Shown here: positions 25,456 through 30,285 of the stretch, piece by piece
How positions within the stretch are numbered: the first letter of the stretch is position 1
How the letters are laid out: each line of letters opens with the position of its first letter
Source: a virus
IMG/VR virus record: IMGVR_UViG_3300042392_000113
Span: 1 to 34,807 of that record
Direction: 5' to 3' (one strand)
Length of the DNA stretch: 34,807 bases
Program-made: the position numbers and the translations under genes
The notes under the pieces: model-generated
The model's input: the letters and a program-made list of their open reading frames with translations, nothing else
Told to the model about the DNA's origin: nothing
Database searches by the model: none

Positions 25456-25516
25456 GGGCAGGTTGCATTCCCAGTTAGCCGTGTGCAATATGCCACTATC
25501 GCCCTATGGCCTGCCC
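25456..25516 (-). other. Possible structured RNA leader before terminase genes
   Basis: On the minus strand GGGCAGG (25516-25510) can pair with CCTGCCC (25462-25456). It would enclose one hairpin with CCA/TGG arms and a second with TTGCA (25488-25484) / TGCAA (25467-25463), giving a three-way junction. An alternative stem, ACACGG (25484-25479) with CCGTGT (25453-25448), is mutually exclusive with part of this. It ends about 25 nt before the small-terminase ATG. Found by eye only. It could also be a DNA site for packaging. Confidence 0.4.
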
Positions 25517-25552
25517 TTGCGTCTTGATGCCGGTCTATCCCGGCTGTCTGTA

Positions 25553-25699
25553 TCAATTACAAGTGGTATTACAGTTCCCGCCATAGCAGCAGGTGGTGCA
25601 GTAAACGCATTGTCCGCCACTGCAATAGGTATTGTAGGTGCAAGCTGCGTAGCTCATAGTTGCGGTAGCTGCTAGCCAGAGTGCGATGAGATATTTCAT
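25553..25699 (-). CDS. Cysteine-rich exported peptide
   Basis: This 48-aa precursor has a Sec-type signal peptide (MKYLIALWLAATATMSYAA, residues 1-19) followed by a short mature part of about 29 residues with eight Cys (positions 20, 26, 31, 34, 37, 38, 43 and 47) plus many Gly, Tyr, Asn and Thr. A strong AAAGGAG site lies 4 nt before the ATG. It is flanked by non-coding DNA between the SSB-like gene and the terminase leader. A disulfide-rich periplasmic peptide or a metal-binding peptide are both possible. I know of no assigned function. Confidence 0.72.
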   Translation of the reverse strand: MKYLIALWLAATATMSYAACTYNTYCSGGQCVYCTTCCYGGNCNTTCN

Positions 25700-25816
25700 A
25701 TGGCTCCTTTAAGGATTATTAGTTGGGTACTCGCTGCGTCCTTAGCCCCGAACGGTTGCCCTTCGGTCATTACCCACAAGCGCATTCGGCATCCGCTTTC
25801 CCCGGAGAACAATATA
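25700..25816 (-). other. Intergenic spacer, 117 bp
   Basis: The gap between the SSB-like gene and the Cys-rich peptide holds a short inverted repeat (CCGAA / TTCGG around a 9-nt loop, near 25750-25770) and the ribosome site of the peptide. I see no convincing promoter or U-tailed terminator. Confidence 0.4.
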
Positions 25817-26104
25817 TCAGAACGGTATCTCGTCATCCATATTATCTTTTTTATCGTTAGGCATATATCCATTGCCTTTATCTATCGAGTGCTGGGTAGG
25901 TTCTGCTGGCACCATCTTTCCAAGCCGTACCGAGTAAAACAAATCCCCGTTCTTCGTCTTCTTCTCCCAAGCCGACAGGTAAAACACCTGCCCATTTAAC
26001 TTCATCTTCCCAGACCAGTCCGGGCTATTCTCATTCTTCTTCTTATTTAAGAACAAATTACCATTGTCATCTTGCAACTCATAAGGCTTATTACCGTAGT
26101 TCAT
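25817..26104 (-). CDS. Probable ssDNA-binding protein with IPF tail
   Basis: This 95-aa protein has a small beta-rich core with SGKMKLNGQVFYLSAWEKKT and KNGDLFYSVRLGKM (about residues 31-64), a flexible linker, and an acidic C-terminus ending MDDEIPF. That ending mimics the DDDIPF tip by which bacterial SSB recruits partner proteins. The core could be an OB-like fold, but it is shorter than E. coli SSB (178 aa). The ATG at 26104 has GGAG 6 nt upstream, while the TTG 12 bases further up does not. It may protect DNA during the recombination carried out by the YqaJ/RecT pair. Binding is inferred. Confidence 0.6.
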   Translation of the reverse strand: MNYGNKPYELQDDNGNLFLNKKKNENSPDWSGKMKLNGQVFYLSAWEKKTKNGDLFYSVRLGKMVPAEPTQHSIDKGNGYMPNDKKDNMDDEIPF

Positions 26105-26465
26105 GTGGCTCTCCAAAGAGATTACTAAAAGTTATTTGCACAACTGTGCCTATCTACTATACTTGATTCAAGGGGCTATGACCCAGCCCTCCCGTCGGTA
26201 GCTTGTGACCAAGGGAATAAACGTGGCGAATAGGACGGTACTCCTTATTCATACTCTCGGATGAGATCAAGTAGAGAATATCGGGACACATAGTTCTTGC
26301 AGAGGCTGGCCCCTCTGTTAGCCTAGATAAACTAGAACAAGCATCCAATACTGGATTACTCCTATATAAAAAATATGGGTTAGGTTCTTATTGCCCACCC
26401 CGTGAGGGCCTTTCCTTCGTAGCCAACGCTTCTAAGCCGTCAGTCAACTACCTCACAGTTATATA
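26105..26465 (-). other. Long non-coding stretch with several inverted repeats
   Basis: About 360 bp without a convincing gene lie between the SSB-like gene and the terminator at 26466-26499. It holds short palindromes close to the SSB-like gene, a GGGCT/AGCCC hairpin (about 26172-26190), and CAGAGG/CCTCTG around a 6-nt loop (near 26299-26316). It could be a leader, an origin or a small RNA. Nothing decides between these, and no tRNA signature was found. Confidence 0.5.
26138..26172 (-). promoter_or_regulatory. Candidate promoter with flanking palindromic operators
   Basis: On the minus strand a -10-like TATAGT (26161-26156) lies between two inverted repeats: CTTGATTCAAG (26162-26172, perfect arms of five) upstream and GCACAACTGTGC (26138-26149, arms of five) downstream. 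No good -35 is visible, so it may need an activator. It is placed to drive the SSB-like gene and the genes behind it. Confidence 0.4.
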
Positions 26466-26499
26466 TAAAAAAAGTCTGCAACAACCCGCTTTTAGACTT
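26466..26499 (-). terminator. Terminator after the winged-helix gene
   Basis: On the minus strand AAGTCT (26499-26494) pairs with AGACTT (26477-26472) around a 16-nt loop, followed by a run of U residues (TTTTTTTA). It stands about 50 nt beyond the stop of the winged-helix gene, so it should end the short two-gene regulatory transcript. Confidence 0.65.
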
Positions 26500-26547
26500 A
26501 TTCGTTATAAAGTACCTGCAAACCTGAAAAAGCTGGGAAAAATTGAG

Positions 26548-27312
26548 TTAGGTACCCACCGATACAGGCGAAGGGTGGGGGGAGGTAAGGGTGGGTCGCT
26601 CTGATGCCAGTCTGGCAGCAAACCATGCAAGCCGGTGTGGTGGCTCTCTGCGATACTGCTGCCAGTCTGCGAATACCTGCGACAGTACACGCTCGAATGA
26701 CTCCCGGCTGACTCCAGCAGCACACATCGACACAGCCACCTGCCTATCCTCACTGGTTACAATCCTGACAATGCTAGCAGCAGAACAGGCTTTCTTCCAC
26801 ATCAACATTACTTCATCAACACTTAAATACGAACGTTCGTTCTTTTCTGCCGTTACCGCAACAAGGTTAATTGGTTCCTTGTCCTGATTTAACACTTCGA
26901 TTGCCTTGCTAGTCTGCCAAGCCTGAAGTGTAGGCGGCAGGTCTTCAAACTTCACCTTGTCCATATGGTCAGTGGTACTGATGCTGTCGTCATATATAAC
27001 CCGCAGGATCTGGGCTGTCTTCCCGTAAGTGTGATTCTTTACCTTCTTTAAGTAACCCATCTCGATAAGCTTCTTAACCTGCCTGCCTGCTGCCTGCCTT
27101 GTTACCCCAAGCATCCTGCCTACATTCTCATGTCCCGGCCAGCACAGGCCAGCACGGTTAGCGAATGAACAGACAGCTAGCAATGCCCGCATGGCAGCAG
27201 GTCTTATCCGTCTGTCATTGACTGCCCGGATTGGAACTACGGTATACATTCTCTTGTCTACCGGCTTCTCTTTGGTTATCTTCGGTGGCTCTGGTAGCTC
27301 AAAGCTTTGCAT
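26548..27312 (-). CDS. Winged-helix protein, replication-initiator-like or regulator
   Basis: This 254-aa protein has an N-terminal winged helix at about residues 38-110: AMRALLAVCSFANRAGLCWP, the recognition region VGRMLGVTRQAAGRQVKKLI, then EMGYLKKVKN and a wing. This plan is shared by phage lambda-O-like replication proteins and by MarR-type regulators. The C-terminal half has Cys/Trp residues and a Pro-rich end but no recognised catalytic motif. It follows the ribbon-helix-helix gene with a 14-nt overlap and has GAGG 7 nt before ATG. No helicase or polymerase was found in the window, so an initiator role that recruits host replication enzymes is plausible but unproven. Confidence 0.7.
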   Translation of the reverse strand: MQSFELPEPPKITKEKPVDKRMYTVVPIRAVNDRRIRPAAMRALLAVCSFANRAGLCWPGHENVGRMLGVTRQAAGRQVKKLIEMGYLKKVKNHTYGKTAQILRVIYDDSISTTDHMDKVKFEDLPPTLQAWQTSKAIEVLNQDKEPINLVAVTAEKNERSYLSVDEVMLMWKKACSAASIVRIVTSEDRQVAVSMCAAGVSRESFERVLSQVFADWQQYRREPPHRLAWFAARLASERPTLTSPHPSPVSVGT

Positions 27313-27478
27313 TGATTAACCTCTGCATCTTGTCTTCGGTACTCTCATGCTGCCTGCAATACTCTCTGATGGCCTGTTCCGCAATGCTTACCCGTGAGCG
27401 TCTCTGCTGCTCTGCCTGCCGGTCGAGCATCTCACGCACATCTAAGCGCAACCTTAATAATGTAGCTTTCTGTTCCAT
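27299..27478 (-). CDS. Ribbon-helix-helix-like small protein
   Basis: This 59-aa protein reads as one beta strand (KATLLRLRLD) followed by two helices (VREMLDRQAEQQRRS and VSIAEQAIREYCRQ). That is the Arc/CopG ribbon-helix-helix plan, in which the strand pairs in a dimer and enters the DNA major groove. It is the first gene to the left of the divergent control region at 27479-27597, so it could repress one or both directions. It overlaps the winged-helix gene by 14 nt. The fold call is by pattern only. Confidence 0.65.
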   Translation of the reverse strand: MEQKATLLRLRLDVREMLDRQAEQQRRSRVSIAEQAIREYCRQHESTEDKMQRLINAKL

Positions 27479-27597
27479 AGGCTGATGCTATCACAATGCA
27501 ATAATCGATTGAAATAATTATCTTGTTTTCCTGCCGTCAAGATATATACTGCCAGTCAGCAGCACACATTAACGTCAACCCTGAAAGGACAGACACC
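27479..27597. promoter_or_regulatory. Divergent control region of early genes
   Basis: This gap of 119 bp lies between the leftward regulator pair and the rightward early genes. It is AT-rich and holds ATCGAT and ATAATTAT palindromes (about 27500-27520) plus the rightward promoter at 27523-27550. A good leftward promoter was not found. The repeats could bind the ribbon-helix-helix protein encoded next door, which is inference. Confidence 0.55.
27523..27550 (+). promoter_or_regulatory. Early rightward sigma70-like promoter
   Basis: TTGTTT and TATACT are separated by 16 nt, about 45 nt upstream of the first early ATG at 27598. The -10 matches consensus at five of six positions and the -35 at four. 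It is the only good rightward promoter seen in front of the early block. Confidence 0.65.
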
Positions 27598-27600
27598 ATG
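27574..27600 (+). repeat. Repeated translation-start cassette, copy 1
   Basis: The consensus GTCAACCCTGAAAGGA, then 8-9 nt, ACACC and ATG. It is nearly identical to copies at 27799-27826 and 28078-28105, with a weaker fourth at 28750-28773. It contains the AAAGGA ribosome site of the 58-aa gene. Confidence 0.75.
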
Positions 27601-27774
27601 GCATACGAAGCATACAAAGAGACAGTCAAGTTTGCGGCGCAACAAGCCGTCAAGGAATTCCGTACCCGCGATATTTCATACGATGCAGCAATCGAGAAAG
27701 CTGCTGACTACTGGAATCTTCAGCGCCACCATGTACGCGAACTGTTCTTCAAAGAACTGCATCACGGCAAATAA
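27598..27774 (+). CDS. First early gene, small helical protein
   Basis: This 58-aa protein (MAYEAYKETVKFAAQQAVKE, then DAAIEKAADYWNLQRHHVRE) is mostly helical with a basic, His-containing C-terminus. It is the first gene after the early promoter and has the repeated AAAGGA cassette. The ATG at 27598 was chosen because the ribosome site precedes it, although the frame is open further up. First-expressed small phage proteins often modify the host or counter defences, but nothing in the sequence shows that here. Confidence 0.72.
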   Translation: MAYEAYKETVKFAAQQAVKEFRTRDISYDAAIEKAADYWNLQRHHVRELFFKELHHGK

Positions 27775-27781
27775 TCAACCC

Positions 27782-27797
27782 GCCCGCTTCGGCGGGC
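27782..27797 (+). other. Very stable UUCG tetraloop hairpin
   Basis: GCCCGC, loop TTCG, GCGGGC: a perfect 6-bp GC stem with the extra-stable UUCG loop. It lies between the first two early genes directly before the next translation cassette. No U-tract follows, so it is more likely an mRNA-stabilising or processing element than a terminator. Confidence 0.7.
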
Positions 27798-27798
27798 T

Positions 27799-27826
27799 GT
27801 CAACCCTAAAAGGAAACGACACCATG
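27799..27826 (+). repeat. Repeated translation-start cassette, copy 2
   Basis: GTCAACCCTAAAAGGAAACG followed by ACACCATG. It differs from copies 1 and 3 at only a few positions and carries the ribosome site of the 53-aa membrane protein. Confidence 0.75.
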
Positions 27827-27985
27827 AAAGACTCTACTGCTCTCATCCTTGCATCCCTTGTATTCAATATCCTGACAATCTGGGCTGTCATTATTGATGC
27901 CCCTGTCGCTGGCTGTGCTGCTCTCTGCTTCGGTGGTGCTGCCTTGATGGCTGTCGGATTTATCCATCTTGTCAGAGATAAATAA
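27824..27985 (+). CDS. Small two-span membrane protein
   Basis: This 53-aa protein is almost entirely hydrophobic, with two likely membrane helices (about residues 5-23 and 28-49, ALILASLVFNILTIWAVIID and CAALCFGGAALMAVGFIHLV), and a short basic end (VRDK). It follows the repeated AAAGGA cassette. Early phage membrane microproteins can block superinfection or alter the envelope, but the role here is unknown. Confidence 0.7.
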   Translation: MKDSTALILASLVFNILTIWAVIIDAPVAGCAALCFGGAALMAVGFIHLVRDK

Positions 27986-28071
27986 TGAAACCCTCTCTCA
28001 CTGACATTCTCGCAAGCGTGTTTTCCTTTGCTTGCCTTGCTGTTTTCCTATTTATGTGCCTTGCCTATTAA
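27985..28071 (+). CDS. 28-aa membrane microprotein
   Basis: The reading MKPSLTDILASVFSFACLAV FLFMCLAY (28 aa in total) gives one membrane helix at about residues 8-27. Its ATG overlaps the previous TAA by one base (TAATG), the coupling used throughout this genome, and it fills the gap before the next cassette. At this length chance is a concern, so the call is moderate. Confidence 0.5.
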   Translation: MKPSLTDILASVFSFACLAVFLFMCLAY

Positions 28072-28077
28072 TTAACT

Positions 28078-28105
28078 GTCAACCCTGAAAGGAAATGACA
28101 TCATG
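28078..28105 (+). repeat. Repeated translation-start cassette, copy 3
   Basis: GTCAACCCTGAAAGGAAATG followed by ACATCATG, in front of the Gp88-like gene. It matches copy 2 at nearly every position. Confidence 0.75.
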
Positions 28106-28750
28106 GTAAAAATCTCTGTTACTTCAAAGCTTGACGGCATCCGTTCATGGTCTTTACAGGCCATTGATACCTGTCCCGGTTCCATTGCTTCACCCGGTGA
28201 GTTAGTCGATGCCTGCAAAGGCTGTTACGCCACCACAGGGAACTATCGGTTCAATAACGTCAAAGCCCCCAGACTACACAATCAGGAAGACTGGAAACGA
28301 TTAGACTGGGCAGATGACATGTGCCAAGAACTAGAAAAAGACCGGTATTTCCGCTGGTTTGATTCAGGCGATGTCTACACTCTTGCCCTTGCCGAAAAGA
28401 TTCTCGAAGTTATGAAGCGGACACCATGGTGCCAGCACTGGTTGCCAACCCGGATGTACAAGTTTCCAAAGTTTCGACAGGTATTCGCTGAAATGCAGGT
28501 ACTCAAAAACGTGTCTGTCAGGTTTTCATCTGACAGCGTGACCGGTCAATACACGAAGGGCTTACACGGTTCTGTGATCATCCCGTCTGCTGCTGATGCT
28601 AAAAAGGGCATGACAGTCTGCCAAGCTTACGAGCACGAGGGCAAGTGTAACGGGTGCCGGGCTTGCTTCCATAAGCTTGCCAAAGTCATTGCCTACCCAG
28701 CACACGGCAAGACCATGCATAAAGTTATATCAATCAAACTCGCAGCTTAA
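28103..28750 (+). CDS. Gp88-like cysteine-rich phage protein
   Basis: This 215-aa protein has the pattern ACKGCYATTGNYRF (residues 37-50), RWFDSGDVYT (84-93) and a C-terminal cluster C173, C182, C185 and C188 (KCNGCRACFH). These match my memory of the Gp88-type family named from mycobacteriophages and related to phage Gp37/Gp68-type proteins. Nine Cys in all could hold an Fe-S cluster or zinc. The canonical CxxxCxxC of radical SAM enzymes is not present, so radical chemistry cannot be claimed. It is one of the largest early proteins and sits behind a repeated translation cassette. Confidence 0.75.
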   Translation: MVKISVTSKLDGIRSWSLQAIDTCPGSIASPGELVDACKGCYATTGNYRFNNVKAPRLHNQEDWKRLDWADDMCQELEKDRYFRWFDSGDVYTLALAEKILEVMKRTPWCQHWLPTRMYKFPKFRQVFAEMQVLKNVSVRFSSDSVTGQYTKGLHGSVIIPSAADAKKGMTVCQAYEHEGKCNGCRACFHKLAKVIAYPAHGKTMHKVISIKLAA

Positions 28751-28773
28751 ACCTGAAAGGAAATAGCAAAATG
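28750..28773 (+). repeat. Degenerate translation-start cassette, copy 4
   Basis: AACCTGAAAGGAAATAGCAA then AATG keeps the AACC-TGAAAGGAAAT core of copies 1-3 but has lost the GTC start and the ACACC end. It serves the 93-aa gene. Confidence 0.6.
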
Positions 28774-29052
28774 AAACAGATCACAATCACTATCAACGTG
28801 CCAGACAATCTTAACGATCTGGAAATAAAAGACATTGAACGACAGTGCCAGACGATAGCAGACCCAGATTCAATCGCCATCTTTTGGAGTATTGAAGACG
28901 TACAAGAAGTGGCAAGGCATCTGACAGATGATCAAGCGCGAGAAGTATTGGACGCGGTAAAGCGCCGCCATGATGCCACCATCGGCATCAACTGGGACGT
29001 ATTGGAGACGGTAGCAGATGCCCTCTACGATGCCCCAGACGAAGACGAGTAA
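28771..29052 (+). CDS. Small acidic early protein
   Basis: This 93-aa acidic protein begins MKQITITINVPDNLNDLEIK, and later has WSIEDVQEVA, HLTDDQAREVLDAVKRRHDA and GINWDVLETVADAL. The second half is a recurring phage motif (L-T-D-x-x-A-x-x-V-L ... H-D-A-x-x-G-I-N-W) seen in short proteins of unknown function. The ending is strongly acidic (DAPDEDE). It is followed 20 nt later by a clear terminator. Confidence 0.72.
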   Translation: MKQITITINVPDNLNDLEIKDIERQCQTIADPDSIAIFWSIEDVQEVARHLTDDQAREVLDAVKRRHDATIGINWDVLETVADALYDAPDEDE

Positions 29053-29071
29053 CCCCAGCAGAGCATTACCC

Positions 29072-29098
29072 AACCCGGTATCCGTACCGGGTTTTTTT
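29072..29098 (+). terminator. Rho-independent terminator inside the early block
   Basis: A 9-bp perfect stem (AACCCGGTA / TACCGGGTT) with a 4-nt loop and seven U residues. It stands 20 nt after the 93-aa gene and only 28 nt before the next ATG, leaving little room for a new promoter. Downstream recombination genes therefore need read-through or antitermination, or a promoter inside the previous gene. Confidence 0.88.
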
Positions 29099-29126
29099 AC
29101 CGCCACATGAACCGAAAGGGATCACC

Positions 29127-29321
29127 ATGCCAGTCACACTTGTAAAACAACCAGCAAAACCAGCAACACTTGCAACCCTCTATGAAGTAGCACCGAACCT
29201 GTCAGAGCCAGACGCATTACAAGTCTTGCTGCTAGTCAATCTGTCAGCAGATCAGGGATACACAGTTACCCATTCACTGATCGAGCGAATCATTCAGCGT
29301 GTCACATTAACATTTTTATAA
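29127..29321 (+). CDS. Small protein ahead of recombination genes
   Basis: This 64-aa protein (MPVTLVKQPAKPATLATLYE, then PDALQVLLLVNLSADQGYTV) has a Pro/Ala N-terminus and a hydrophobic middle that may be a helix or a weak membrane segment. A GAAAGGG ribosome site lies ahead. It is the first gene beyond the internal terminator and 10 nt before the exonuclease gene. No family recognised. Confidence 0.6.
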   Translation: MPVTLVKQPAKPATLATLYEVAPNLSEPDALQVLLLVNLSADQGYTVTHSLIERIIQRVTLTFL

Positions 29322-29331
29322 GAGGTTTATT

Positions 29332-30285
29332 ATGGTCGGAAAAGTCACACCGAATACGATGCTGTCCGCTTCCCGCTTACCTGCGGTTATGGGTTACAGC
29401 AAGTACAGAAGCCCGAACGATGAGCTATCAGCAACCATTGATGCGCTGGGAAACAAGACACCAGAAAGCATTGCCAATGAAGCAATGGACTGGGGAAACA
29501 CGTTTGAGTCGGCGATATTGGAAAGGGCGGCAGGTCGGCTTGGAGTTTCAAATTTAATCACTGAGCATCCCGAACCTTACTTTCATCCACTGCTAAAACT
29601 TGCCTGTTCCCTTGACGCAACTGCCGATGGAAACGGGGTAATTGTCCAGAATAACCCCGATCTTGGCATCATGGTAATGGATGGGGAGTCGATCACCCTT
29701 GAAGGTCGCGGCATACTGGAAGCCAAGCTCACATCAGTCGCACCAGAACATAGCCCAGCGCTTTACAGGGGCGTGATCCAGCTACAGGCACAGATGGATA
29801 TCACCGGGGCTAAATGGGGCGCTCTGTGCGTCTTATATCGCGGCACAGAGCTACGCATCTTCCTGTTCAAACCACACGAAGCTACCCTCCGAGCAATCGC
29901 CCAAGCTACCCGAGACTTCCAACGTAGACTTGACATCTGGAAAATGGATAGGCATATTGAATACTATCCTCCTGTCAACTCTGCCGATGCCGACAGAACA
30001 TGGGCGCAGGGAGAAGATGTCGCAGTCCAGCTCGGCGGTGAATTTGAAACGTGGGCGCGTGACATTTTGGAAGCCAAGCAGGACATCAAGCAGTGCGAGG
30101 AAATCATTAATGATCGCGAAACTAAGATCAAAGAAGCAATGCAGACGGCCAGTAAAGCAACGATAGGATGTTACCAAGTAAGCTGGCCTATGCGAAATTA
30201 CCAAGCGACACAAGATCGCGTAGTCAAAGGAAAGGCTGCGTACTCAGTACGACAGTCAACATTAACCGTGAAGGAAATCAAATGA
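29332..30285 (+). CDS. YqaJ-type viral recombination exonuclease
   Basis: This 317-aa PD-(D/E)XK nuclease shows the motif order of the lambda-exonuclease/YqaJ class: MDWGNTFESAI with E59, LACSLDATADG with D95, GRGILEAKLTS with E130-A-K132, and GVIQLQAQMDI with the Gln pair (Q150, Q152). It would chew one strand of dsDNA 5'->3' to give the substrate for the annealing protein encoded next. The C-terminal 110 residues contain a coiled coil (ILEAKQDIKQCEEIINDRET) that may bind the partner. Its stop overlaps the next start (ATGA), typical of an exonuclease-annealase pair. Confidence 0.88.
   Translation: MVGKVTPNTMLSASRLPAVMGYSKYRSPNDELSATIDALGNKTPESIANEAMDWGNTFESAILERAAGRLGVSNLITEHPEPYFHPLLKLACSLDATADGNGVIVQNNPDLGIMVMDGESITLEGRGILEAKLTSVAPEHSPALYRGVIQLQAQMDITGAKWGALCVLYRGTELRIFLFKPHEATLRAIAQATRDFQRRLDIWKMDRHIEYYPPVNSADADRTWAQGEDVAVQLGGEFETWARDILEAKQDIKQCEEIINDRETKIKEAMQTASKATIGCYQVSWPMRNYQATQDRVVKGKAAYSVRQSTLTVKEIK

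Noticed and set aside
26299-26316. CAGAGG/CCTCTG hairpin as a terminator
   Set aside because: No U-tract follows on either strand and no gene ends nearby.
26157-26348. A 63-codon minus-strand frame in the non-coding gap
   Set aside because: It needs a TTG start without a ribosome site, its composition looks random, and it is not linked to neighbours by overlap or spacing.
29851-30213. A 120-codon minus-strand frame opposite the exonuclease
   Set aside because: It is a shadow of the exonuclease gene and has no promoter, ribosome site or recognisable domain.
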